Assembly: GCA_937891595.1 (NCBI GenBank)
Contig: CALATF010000078.1
Span: 1-9,626, forward strand
Origin: an uncultured Clostridia bacterium
GTDB taxonomy: Bacteria > Bacillota > Clostridia > Christensenellales > UBA1242
Direction: 5' to 3'
Length of the DNA stretch: 9,626 nucleotides
The first letter of the stretch is position 1, and every line of letters starts with the position of its first letter. Positions 1 to 6,309 of this stretch are shown in pieces. The notes under the pieces are model-generated. The model was not told where the DNA came from, did not search any database, and saw only the letters and a program-made list of their open reading frames with translations. The position numbers and the translations under genes were made by a program.

Positions 1-163
1 CAAATGGGGTGGAATTATTGTTGAAGAAAACACAGGCAAAACATCAAAAGATGGTGTTTATGCTGGTGGTGATGCTGTTACTGGTGCTGCAACAGTTATC
101 CTTGCAATGGGTGCAGGCAAAAAGGCTGCTGCGGCTATGGACGAATATATGCAGGGAAAATAA
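1..163 (+). CDS. gltA: NADPH-dependent glutamate synthase small subunit / NfnB-like flavoprotein, C-terminal fragment
   Basis: Only the last 53 codons are in the window, read from base 2 to a TAA stop. The visible tail contains GVYAGGDAVTGAATVILAMG, the conserved FAD-binding C-terminal motif of the glutamate synthase small-subunit family, followed by the usual helix with GKKAAAAMDEYM. Family members move electrons between NAD(P)H, FAD and iron-sulfur centres, either for glutamate synthesis from glutamine and 2-oxoglutarate or, in many Clostridia, as the NfnB subunit of an electron-bifurcating NADH-ferredoxin:NADP oxidoreductase. The fragment cannot separate these roles, so the symbol is a family label. 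The gene runs convergently toward the truncated topA frame. The family is recognised with good confidence; the exact subtype is not. Confidence 0.85.
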   Translation, partial: KWGGIIVEENTGKTSKDGVYAGGDAVTGAATVILAMGAGKKAAAAMDEYMQGK

Positions 164-277
164 GTGATGTATATTTGAATAAAATGTAAATCCATTAATA
201 TTTTCTGTTAATGTATTTTTATTATTAGTTAATATTTGATTTTTTAAGTTAGGATCAAAATAATTATCTTTAATAAA
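161..277 (-). other. Unassigned stop-free stretch, possible fragment of another gene
   Basis: On the minus strand, in a different frame from the topA/ABC open frame, 39 codons run without a stop from 277 down to 161. They encode a protein-like, Asn-rich peptide beginning FIKDNYFDPNLKNQ. By rough estimate such a run is unlikely by chance in sequence this AT-rich, though not impossible. I recognise no family. It follows directly on the point where ABC-ATPase similarity ends, so it could be a third piece of the mosaic. There is no start codon or ribosome-binding site to suggest an independent gene. Confidence 0.2.
193..223 (+). terminator. Weak candidate terminator after the glutamate synthase fragment
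   Basis: A 6-bp arm CATTAA (193-198) pairs with TTAATG (208-213) around a 9-base loop and is followed by TATTTTTATT. The stem has a single G-C pair, so it would be weak. It lies inside the suspected rearrangement junction and may not belong to the upstream gene at all. Confidence 0.2.
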
Positions 278-1386
278 TTAGGAATTGATAATATTTCATC
301 AACTATAAGTATTTCTGGATCGACAACTGTTGCAATAGAGAATGCAAGCCTTGCTACCATACCAGATGAAAAGTTACGAACAGGAACATCTAAAAAATTT
401 TGAAGTTCTGAAAAAGTAACTATTTCATCAAATTTTTCTTCAATAAATTTTAAAGAACTTCCAATAAATTCATCACTTAATCTAATAGAATCAGTTCTCA
501 TATAAGTAATTAAACCAACACGTTCATTTGCAAGTTCAACACCTTCATATAATGCTTGTGCTGCTTTTGTTGTTCTAGCAATACTCATACCTATTTTATT
601 TAAAGCATCTTGTTGCATTGTGCTAGTAATAAATGGTGGAGGTGGATTAGATTTCGCGATAGTCTTTTTAATTTCACCTACCACAAATTTTTGATTATTT
701 AAATAATCAAGCACATCTTGTGTTTGATCATGATTTTCTGGAACAAATTTTTTAGATTTATAAGTGGCTAAACTTGCCTTAAATTTAACATCATTTTTAT
801 TTAATAAAGCTGAAACATTCCAGTATTCTTTAGGTTTAAAGTTTTTAATTTCTTTTTCTCTATCAACAACTAATTTAAGAGCAACCGATTGAACACGACC
901 TGCACTTAAGTTAGATTTTATTTTTTTACATATAATAGGAGAAATTTTATAACCAACAAGTCTATCAAGAATTCTTCTACCTTGTTGAGCATGGACTAAA
1001 TCCATATTAATTTTTCTTGGGTTAAGTACAGCATTATTAACAACTGTTTTGGAAATTTCGTTAAATTCTACTCTGCATGGTGCATCTTCACTAATATTTA
1101 ATATTTTGCCAATATGCCAAGAAATCGCTTCACCTTCTCTATCAGGGTCGGTAGCAAGTAAAATTTGTTCAGCTTTTAAAGCTTTATCTTTAAGTTCTTT
1201 AATTATAGTTTCCTTACCCGGCATGATTTCATATTTAGGTTCAAAGTTAGTACTTGGATCTACACCCATAGATTTAACAGGCAAATCCCTTATATGACCT
1301 TTAGTAGCTACAACATCGTAACCTGTTCCTAAATATTTTTTTAATGTTTCCCTTTTACCAGGACCTTCTATAATAACTAATTTCAT
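244..1386 (-). CDS. topA: DNA topoisomerase I, truncated and fused out of context to an ABC-ATPase fragment
   Basis: Residues 1 to about 318 of this 380-residue frame are type IA topoisomerase, the enzyme that nicks one strand and relaxes negative supercoils. The Toprim domain shows the VIIEGPGK start (E7) and the DPDREGE metal-binding motif at 80-86. HAQQGRRILDRLVGYKISP (132-150) and SAGRVQSVAL (161-170) are the conserved core, and GLITYMRTDS (291-300) holds the catalytic Tyr295. Firmicute TopA is usually near 690 residues. Here similarity ends about 23 residues after the tyrosine, so the rest of the core fold and the C-terminal zinc-binding region are missing. Residues about 320-367 are instead ABC ATPase and 368-380 are an unrelated tail. 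The start ATG has AGAGGT about 7 nt upstream and lies 12 nt after the dprA stop, as expected for the last gene of comM-dprA-topA. As written the product should not be a working topoisomerase. Confidence 0.9.
   Translation of the reverse strand: MKLVIIEGPGKRETLKKYLGTGYDVVATKGHIRDLPVKSMGVDPSTNFEPKYEIMPGKETIIKELKDKALKAEQILLATDPDREGEAISWHIGKILNISEDAPCRVEFNEISKTVVNNAVLNPRKINMDLVHAQQGRRILDRLVGYKISPIICKKIKSNLSAGRVQSVALKLVVDREKEIKNFKPKEYWNVSALLNKNDVKFKASLATYKSKKFVPENHDQTQDVLDYLNNQKFVVGEIKKTIAKSNPPPPFITSTMQQDALNKIGMSIARTTKAAQALYEGVELANERVGLITYMRTDSIRLSDEFIGSSLKFIEEKFDEIVTFSELQNFLDVPVRNFSSGMVARLAFSIATVVDPEILIVDEILSIPNLLKIIILILT
286..429 (-). pseudogene. Wzt/TagH-type ABC transporter ATPase fragment inside the topA frame
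   Basis: Residues about 320-367 of the topA frame match the nucleotide-binding domain of polysaccharide or teichoic-acid export ABC transporters. Visible are FSELQNFLDVPVRNFSSGM, containing the FSSGM form of the ABC signature, then VARLAFSIAT, and the Walker B strand ILIVDE followed by ILS. In this family the next residues are normally a VGD-type D-loop; here the sequence reads IPNLLK and similarity is lost. There is no Walker A, Q-loop or H-loop, so this is a piece of about 145 bp, not a domain. It is in frame with topA. It is either the scar of a rearrangement or an assembly artefact. Family assignment from the signature and Walker B is fairly sure; the exact borders are good to a few codons. 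Confidence 0.8.
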
Positions 1387-1398
1387 TAAGTTACCTCT

Positions 1399-2508
1399 TT
1401 AATTATTTAAGTAATAAATATTACCTGCAAGTTTTTTAATTATTCCACGAATTAAAAGCGTTGTCAACAAACTATTAAGCGTTTTAGTTTCAAATTTTGT
1501 CGCAATAACTAACTCTTGAAAAGATTTTTCACCTTGTTGTAAGCAATTAATAACAATACTTTCTTCCATTGAATAATTAAACGTTGTTTTTGTTATTTTG
1601 TTTAAACTTATATTATATTCTTCTAAGATATCATCTGAATTAATAACGGCTTTTGCTTGTCCATTTACTATCATTCGGTTGGCACCTAAGCTACTTGTAT
1701 TAAATATACTTCCCGGAACAGCAAATACATCTTTACCATAATCTAAAGCATAATTTTTAGTATGAATTACACCTGATTTTTCTTGAGCTTCGGTAATTAA
1801 CACACCTTTACTAATTGCTGCAATTATTCTATTTCTAATAGGAAACATATATGAGTCTGGCTTTCTACCTGGCCTCGTTTCAGATATTATTAAACCATTA
1901 TTATTTATTATTTGATTTGCTAAATTAATATTTGTAGGAGGATAAACATTATTTAACCCACCAGCTAAAACTGCTATCGTTTTTCCTTTCTCTGCCAAAG
2001 TAATAGTGTGCGCCACCGTATCAACACCACTTGCTAAACCACTTACAATAGTAAAACCCGCCTTAACTAAATCTTTAGTAAATTTTGCTGTTGCCATTTT
2101 ACCATAATTAGTTATGTGTCTTGACCCAACAACAGCAAAACAATTACTATTCAATAAATTAATATCGCCTTTGTAATATAAAACATATGGCGCTGTATCT
2201 ATGTTCCTAAGAGTAACTGGATAATTTTCAGAAAAACATGTAATAAATTTAATATTTGTTTTGTCCAGATTATTTAGTACCGCTTCTATCTCAAAATTGT
2301 TACATTGAGATAGTAAAATTTCAAATTCTTCATTATTTAAAAACTTTAATAATTCTTCTTTATTACTAGTTATTTTATCATGCAATAAAATTTCTTTAGG
2401 ACTTTCAAATAAACTTAAAAGTTTGTCTTTCTTTTTATAAGTCATAAACTCGTAATTATCTAACCATACCAAAGCTTTATCGTCTTCGCTAATATTCAAA
2501 TAACTCAT
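1399..2508 (-). CDS. dprA: DNA processing protein DprA (Smf)
   Basis: DprA binds incoming single-stranded DNA during natural transformation and loads RecA on it in the cytoplasm; it is also widespread in bacteria not known to be competent. The 369-residue protein is full length. An N-terminal helical region (1 to about 85) precedes the Rossmann-like DprA domain (about 90-295), which shows VVGSR (126-130), SGLASGVDT (156-164), AVLAGGL (179-185), FPIRNRIIA (222-230), TEA (239-241), KSG (244-246) and VPGS (264-267). The C-terminal 60 residues look like the winged-helix DML1 domain. The ATG is preceded by AAAAGGA, which starts at the last bases of the comM stop codon, so translation is probably coupled to comM. 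topA begins 12 nt downstream. No frameshift or missing core motif was seen. Confidence 0.95.
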   Translation of the reverse strand: MSYLNISEDDKALVWLDNYEFMTYKKKDKLLSLFESPKEILLHDKITSNKEELLKFLNNEEFEILLSQCNNFEIEAVLNNLDKTNIKFITCFSENYPVTLRNIDTAPYVLYYKGDINLLNSNCFAVVGSRHITNYGKMATAKFTKDLVKAGFTIVSGLASGVDTVAHTITLAEKGKTIAVLAGGLNNVYPPTNINLANQIINNNGLIISETRPGRKPDSYMFPIRNRIIAAISKGVLITEAQEKSGVIHTKNYALDYGKDVFAVPGSIFNTSSLGANRMIVNGQAKAVINSDDILEEYNISLNKITKTTFNYSMEESIVINCLQQGEKSFQELVIATKFETKTLNSLLTTLLIRGIIKKLAGNIYYLNN

Positions 2509-2517
2509 ATATTCCTT

Positions 2518-4056
2518 TTATATCCAGTACTTTTCATCTAGGCTTCTATAGTTTATTGCTTCAATAACGTGTTCTTTTTTAATTTCTTCACTATTATCTA
2601 AGTCTGCAATAGTTCTTGCCACTTTTAATATCCTATTATAAGCACGCGCTGTTAATTTTAAAGATTCAAAAGCAAGTAACAAAATATCGTTTGTTTCTTT
2701 ATCTAACTTGCAATATTTTTTTATCATTGTATTAGTCATTTTACTATTGCTATATATTTTTTGGCCTTCAAATCTTCTCGTTTGAATTTGTCTAGCTTCA
2801 TCTACACGTTTTTTGATTGTTTGAGAATTTTCTTCAATAATCTCTCCGCTAATATCTTGATAAGTAACCGAATCTACTTCTATATACATATCTATTCTAT
2901 CCATTAAAGGGCCACTAAGTTTTGCTAAGTATTTATGTATTTGATTAGGGCTACATTTGCATTGTTTTTGTGTTGAACCATAATTACCACAAGGACAAGG
3001 ATTCATACTTGCAATCAAGATAAAATTAGCAGGATACTCTACTGTTTGAGCATTTCTTGCGACGGTAATTGTTCCATCTTCTAAAGACTGTCTTAAAGAC
3101 TCTATACTTTGTCTTGAATATTCTGGCATTTCGTCTAAAAACAATACACCATTATGTGCAAGGCTTATCTCACCTGGTTTTGCATTTTTGCCACCACCAG
3201 TAAGTGCTACTGTGGTTGAAGTATGGTGTGGAGCTCTGAATGGTCTTTCTGTTATTATCCCAACATTTTTATCAAGCGTACCAGCTATACTATGTATTTT
3301 TGTAACCTCTAAAGCTTCATCAAAAGTCATATCTGGCAATATACTAGGGAATGCTCTAGCTAACATTGTTTTACCGCTCCCAGGAGGGCCTATCATTAAA
3401 ACATTATGCCCACCGGCTGCTGATATTTCAAGAGCACGTTTTGCGCTTGCTTGACCTTTTATTTGGCTAAAATCACCCACTACTTTTAATTTAGATTTTA
3501 TGTGTTCATAACTAAAACTTTGAACAGGAGTAATACTTTCTTCGGCATTTAAAAAGGTTACAAGTTGTTTTAAGTCTTTTACAGCATAAACTTCAAGCCC
3601 TTCAATGTAACTTGCCTCGTTAGCATTTTCATAAGGAATTACAACCTTTTTAAAACCTAAGTTACGTGCAGTTATTAAAATAGGTAAAATACCTTTAACT
3701 TGTCTTAGAGACCCCTCAAGAGATAACTCACCTATAAACCCAAATTGCGATAATATGGCTTTATCCGTCTTTAGTTGGTTAGTAGCACTTAAAATACCAA
3801 CAGAAATAGGCAAATCATAAAATGAGCCTTCTTTTTTAGTGTCGGCGGGAGCTAGGTTTATAATTACCTTATCTATAGGAAAATTCAGTCCTTGATTTTT
3901 TATTGCTGAAACTACCCTTTGTTTAGATTCTTTTATCGCTGTGTCAGCAAGTCCTACAACGTCATAGCCAGGAAGTCCCCTATTAATATCAATTTCAACT
4001 TTTACAAGATAGCCTTCTATCCCCATTAAACCAAATGAATTTATAATCGAAAGCAT
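2518..4056 (-). CDS. comM: YifB/ComM family magnesium-chelatase-like AAA+ ATPase
   Basis: ComM-type proteins are hexameric AAA+ helicases; in transformable bacteria they drive branch migration as new DNA is integrated. This copy is full length (512 residues). Residues 1 to about 170 form the N-terminal Lon-protease-like ChlI domain, with GLPGYDVVGLAD (28-39) and INLAPADTKKEGSFYDLP (66-83). The AAA+ core has Walker A GPPGSGKT (223-230), the RAPHHTST segment (274-281), Walker B LFLDE (305-309), the family cysteine cluster CPC and CKC (354/356 and 366/368), and GPLMDRID (382-389) with a probable arginine finger. The C-terminal domain carries RAYNRILKVARTIADL (471-486). The start ATG follows AAAAGGGA at about 9 nt. 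It is the first gene of comM-dprA-topA and is divergent from licD across about 207 bp. Confidence 0.93.
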   Translation of the reverse strand: MLSIINSFGLMGIEGYLVKVEIDINRGLPGYDVVGLADTAIKESKQRVVSAIKNQGLNFPIDKVIINLAPADTKKEGSFYDLPISVGILSATNQLKTDKAILSQFGFIGELSLEGSLRQVKGILPILITARNLGFKKVVIPYENANEASYIEGLEVYAVKDLKQLVTFLNAEESITPVQSFSYEHIKSKLKVVGDFSQIKGQASAKRALEISAAGGHNVLMIGPPGSGKTMLARAFPSILPDMTFDEALEVTKIHSIAGTLDKNVGIITERPFRAPHHTSTTVALTGGGKNAKPGEISLAHNGVLFLDEMPEYSRQSIESLRQSLEDGTITVARNAQTVEYPANFILIASMNPCPCGNYGSTQKQCKCSPNQIHKYLAKLSGPLMDRIDMYIEVDSVTYQDISGEIIEENSQTIKKRVDEARQIQTRRFEGQKIYSNSKMTNTMIKKYCKLDKETNDILLLAFESLKLTARAYNRILKVARTIADLDNSEEIKKEHVIEAINYRSLDEKYWI

Positions 4057-4075
4057 AATTTTAATCCCTTTTATT

Positions 4076-4116
4076 AATAATTATATATTTTTTTAACACA
4101 TAAAACAAATATTTTA
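4076..4116 (-). promoter_or_regulatory. Tentative promoter region for comM-dprA-topA
   Basis: The AT-rich gap upstream of comM contains TTAACT (minus strand) followed by a 17-nt spacer and TATGTG, a loose match to sigma-A boxes. Several other weak pairs are equally possible in sequence this AT-rich, so the region rather than the exact boxes is proposed. A promoter is needed somewhere here because licD upstream is divergent. Confidence 0.25.
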
Positions 4117-4152
4117 ACAAGTTAATAAAAGTAAATTGAATTTTTCTCTAGC

Positions 4153-4196
4153 AAAATAAAAGAAAACCTTAAAAAAAATTAAAAATAATAAAAAAC
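4153..4196. other. A-tract-rich segment between comM and licD
   Basis: On the plus strand about 44 bases are mostly A, in phased runs separated by T, C or G. Such DNA is often intrinsically bent and can act as an UP element for a neighbouring promoter, here licD just downstream. This is inferred from composition only. Confidence 0.3.
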
Positions 4197-4228
4197 TTGT
4201 TTATTTCTTTTATAATTAAATATATAAA

Positions 4229-4257
4229 TTGACTATATTTTTTTACTGTGATAGCAT
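4229..4257 (+). promoter_or_regulatory. Candidate sigma-A promoter for licD
   Basis: TTGACT (4229-4234) and TAGCAT (4252-4257) are separated by exactly 17 nt. If used, transcription would start within a few bases of the licD ATG at 4264, giving a leaderless or nearly leaderless message. That fits the lack of a Shine-Dalgarno site. An alternative is TATAAT at 4211-4216, which lacks a good -35 box and would give a leader of roughly 40 nt. Confidence 0.5.
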
Positions 4258-4263
4258 AAAAAT

Positions 4264-5076
4264 ATGGAAAAAATAAATACAATAAAAGAAATACAAGAGA
4301 TATCTTTTGAAATTTTAAAATATATAGATAAAGTTTGTAGAGAAAATAATTTAAAGTACTCTTTAGTTGGGGGTACTTTATTAGGTGCTATTAGGCACAA
4401 AGGGTTCATTCCTTGGGATGATGATATAGATATTATGATGCCAAGACCAGATTATGAAAAATTAATTGATATTATTGAAAACTCTAGCAATAATAGGTTT
4501 AAAGCATTACACTTTTCTAAAAAATATCCAAAATATTTTTATTCATTCGTTAAAATTGTTGATACAAACACAAAACTAATTGAAAAAGACTATAAAAATA
4601 ATGAAAATATGGGAGTTTTTGCAGATATATTCCCCGCAGATGGTATAGTTTTAGAAAAATCAAAAAAAATGATAAGAAAAGCTTATGTTTATAAATTCTT
4701 AAGCGTTCTATCCTCTTCAAAAGGCTATTTAAGAAATAAAAAAGAATATTTAAAAAATACTTGTAAATTTTTCTTATCTATAATAGCAAAAACATTTGGA
4801 TATAAATTTTGGTTAAGAAAACTTGAAAAAGTAACCAGCAAATATAAATATGAAGATTGTGAATATTCAATGTCCTATTCTGGAGCTTATTTAGAAAAAG
4901 AAATCTTCAAAAAAAGTATGTTTGACGAGCTAATAGATGTAGATTTTGAAGGATATAAAATGTTAGCTTTTAAGGACTATGATGAATATTTAACAAGAAT
5001 TTATGGAGACTATATGACACCCCCACCTGAAAGTCATAGAAATCCACACCACGAACTAAAAGCATATAAAAAATAA
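4264..5076 (+). CDS. LicD family phosphotransferase-like protein
   Basis: LicD proteins have a nucleotidyltransferase-like fold and attach phosphocholine or related phospho-substituents to cell-surface polysaccharide or teichoic acid. This 270-residue protein is full length. The signature region spans 34-60: GGTLLGAIRHKGFIPW is followed by DDDID (52-56), whose aspartates are the likely metal-binding residues. DIFPAD lies at 121-126 and the C-terminal YLTRIYGDYMTPPP (242-255) is also typical. No signal peptide is seen, so the protein is probably cytosolic or loosely membrane-bound. The start is chosen because the N-terminal helix (IKEIQEISFEILKYIDK) aligns with the usual LicD start, but no ribosome-binding site precedes it. 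The gene is the only complete plus-strand gene here, has its own terminator, and no choline-uptake or choline-kinase genes are nearby. The transferred group is unknown. Confidence 0.85.
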   Translation: MEKINTIKEIQEISFEILKYIDKVCRENNLKYSLVGGTLLGAIRHKGFIPWDDDIDIMMPRPDYEKLIDIIENSSNNRFKALHFSKKYPKYFYSFVKIVDTNTKLIEKDYKNNENMGVFADIFPADGIVLEKSKKMIRKAYVYKFLSVLSSSKGYLRNKKEYLKNTCKFFLSIIAKTFGYKFWLRKLEKVTSKYKYEDCEYSMSYSGAYLEKEIFKKSMFDELIDVDFEGYKMLAFKDYDEYLTRIYGDYMTPPPESHRNPHHELKAYKK

Positions 5077-5080
5077 AAGA

Positions 5081-5108
5081 AAAAGATGGCATGTTAGCCA
5101 TCTTTTTT
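5081..5108 (+). terminator. Rho-independent terminator of licD
   Basis: The perfect 10-bp stem AAAAGATGGC (5081-5090) / GCCATCTTTT (5097-5106) encloses a 6-base loop and runs into a T tract, four bases after the licD stop codon. The A-rich left arm could let it also work in the opposite direction. Confidence 0.9.
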
Positions 5109-5157
5109 ATATAAACACTAATAAAATAGTTTGAAATAATAAATAAAATTAAAAGAG

Positions 5158-5194
5158 ATAAAACAAACGACTTAATTTAAGTCGTTTGTTTTAT
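5158..5194 (-). terminator. Terminator of the lipoprotein gene, probably bidirectional
   Basis: A perfect 18-bp inverted repeat (5158-5175 and 5177-5194) is centred on a single base at 5176, with the core CAAACGACTTAA and its complement. It lies 14 nt beyond the lipoprotein stop. T-rich sequence follows on both strands, so it could stop transcripts from either side. In RNA the loop would open to several A/U bases. Confidence 0.85.
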
Positions 5195-5208
5195 TAATAT
5201 TCCTCTTT

Positions 5209-6072
5209 TTAATTATTTTCAACTAATACACACTCACTAGTATCTACAGCAAAATCGCCTGTATTATATATAAAATTCGCGGTATATGAATTTTTTGTAA
5301 CACTTTTACCATAGTTTATATCATAACAAGAAATAGTTTGATAGTTAATTAATTTATCATTTTCAAAAACTAACGAATATGTTTCAGAATAATATGTATG
5401 ATCTTCAGCCGAATCCCCATTAGTTTCTATATACTCCTTCCAGTACATAAAATCAAATTGAACTTGATTGTTATTTAAAGTTTTCATATAAATTTCTGTA
5501 ATTTCGCCAGCACCTGAATTGCCATTAATAGTTAATAATATGCTATTAATAATAGTTTCCCACGGAGAATAATTTCCATATCCCAATGAGTCAAACTCTT
5601 CTACTTGAGCATATGTTTTATTAGTTAAATTATATCTTGTTTTTTCATATTCATCTTCTTCGTTTAATACTACTTCATCATATACCTGTAATAAATCTTC
5701 CCCTTCATAAAAAGAACCTCCCAAATACTTGAACTTTTTAGATTCTTCATCCATGAATACTTTTTGAGAAATCTCTAAATTTTCGTTTTCTATACCATAC
5801 TTGTTCGTTGTTACTATAAAAATATTAATTTGATATCCTTTGGATATTTCATTTGATTCTTTTGATTTAAAGAGCAAATACTCTAATTGCTCTTTAGCCG
5901 ATTGTTTTGAATTTTGAATCTCAATATATTGATCAACGCCACCTATTAACTTATCTAATTTTGCTTGGTTAATATTTAAATCTGTTCCAGTTAAAGAACA
6001 ACCTGTTAAAGCTACTGCCCCAACTAAGCCCATAGTTATTCCTGCTAATATTTTTTTAAATTTACCTTTCAT
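5209..6072 (-). CDS. Putative lipoprotein of unknown function
   Basis: The 287-residue protein starts with a lipoprotein signal peptide: basic MKGKFKK, a hydrophobic stretch at about 8-22, and the lipobox LTGC with Cys25 as the lipidation site. This predicts export and anchoring to the outer face of the membrane. The mature part has a short helical stretch (about 35-70). After it comes alternating polar and aromatic sequence rich in Y, N, E and T that looks like mostly beta structure, with two further cysteines at 249 and 281. I recognise no catalytic motif and no family. AAGGGG precedes the ATG at a spacing of about 7 nt. The gene has its own promoter (6155-6184) and terminator (5158-5194), so it is a single-gene unit. 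It sits tail to tail with licD, and a shared envelope role is only a guess. Confidence 0.8.
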   Translation of the reverse strand: MKGKFKKILAGITMGLVGAVALTGCSLTGTDLNINQAKLDKLIGGVDQYIEIQNSKQSAKEQLEYLLFKSKESNEISKGYQINIFIVTTNKYGIENENLEISQKVFMDEESKKFKYLGGSFYEGEDLLQVYDEVVLNEEDEYEKTRYNLTNKTYAQVEEFDSLGYGNYSPWETIINSILLTINGNSGAGEITEIYMKTLNNNQVQFDFMYWKEYIETNGDSAEDHTYYSETYSLVFENDKLINYQTISCYDINYGKSVTKNSYTANFIYNTGDFAVDTSECVLVENN

Positions 6073-6113
6073 AATTTTTCCCCTTGTTTTTTTATTATAT
6101 TTTATTTTTGATT

Positions 6114-6135
6114 AGACTAAAAAGCTTTGTAGTCT
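6114..6135 (-). other. Short stem-loop in the lipoprotein mRNA leader
   Basis: On the minus strand AGACTA and TAGTCT pair over 6 bp around a 10-base loop that contains the self-complementary AAAGCTTT. It lies between the predicted transcription start and the ribosome-binding site and has no T tract, so it is not an obvious terminator. It could affect stability or translation of the message. Confidence 0.4.
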
Positions 6136-6154
6136 CTCAAAAACTTTATACTTA

Positions 6155-6184
6155 ATCATAATACCCCCTCTGATTTTTTGTCAA
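6155..6184 (-). promoter_or_regulatory. Sigma-A promoter of the lipoprotein gene
   Basis: A perfect -35 box TTGACA (6179-6184) and -10 box TATGAT (6155-6160) are separated by 18 nt. An overlapping TATTAT would give a 15-nt spacer. The start would fall near 6148, leaving a leader of about 75 nt. The spacer contains a run of five G, unusual in this AT-rich region. Confidence 0.7.
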
Positions 6185-6235
6185 GTAAAAAGATTTATAA
6201 AACATAATATATTTTTTATATTTTGATTTTACTTG
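6182..6235. repeat. Inverted repeat upstream of the lipoprotein promoter
   Basis: CAAGTAAAA (6182-6190) is repeated in inverted form as TTTTACTTG (6227-6235). Looser symmetry (ATATAAAA-like blocks) continues toward the centre. The left arm overlaps the -35 box of the lipoprotein promoter, so the dyad could be a regulator site or a hairpin. The 9-bp arms are directly visible; a role is inference. Confidence 0.55.
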
Positions 6236-6253
6236 TATAAGAACAAATTAAAC

Positions 6254-6283
6254 GAAAAAAAGCCTGCCTTTTAAAGACAGACT
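6254..6283 (-). terminator. Rho-independent terminator of rplS
   Basis: On the minus strand AGTCTGTC (6276-6283) pairs with GGCAGGCT (6261-6268), eight pairs with two G-U wobbles, around a short A/T loop. A run of seven T follows at 6254-6260. It lies about 26 nt after the rplS stop and should insulate the lipoprotein gene from rplS transcription. Confidence 0.9.
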
Positions 6284-6309
6284 TAAGATTTAAAAAACTG
6301 ATATAAAAA

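Noticed and set aside
1049..1297. 82-codon plus-strand open frame
   Set aside because: It lies wholly antisense to the conserved Toprim region of topA and has no family features.
244..1386. A true functional TopA-ABC fusion protein, i.e. a new enzyme
   Set aside because: The ABC part lacks Walker A, Q-loop, D-loop and H-loop and is under 50 residues. The TopA part lacks more than half its length. Neither half could work, so a scar or mis-assembly is far more likely.
3188..3454. 88-codon plus-strand open frame
   Set aside because: It is the antisense shadow of the ComM AAA+ core; the conserved motifs are on the minus strand.
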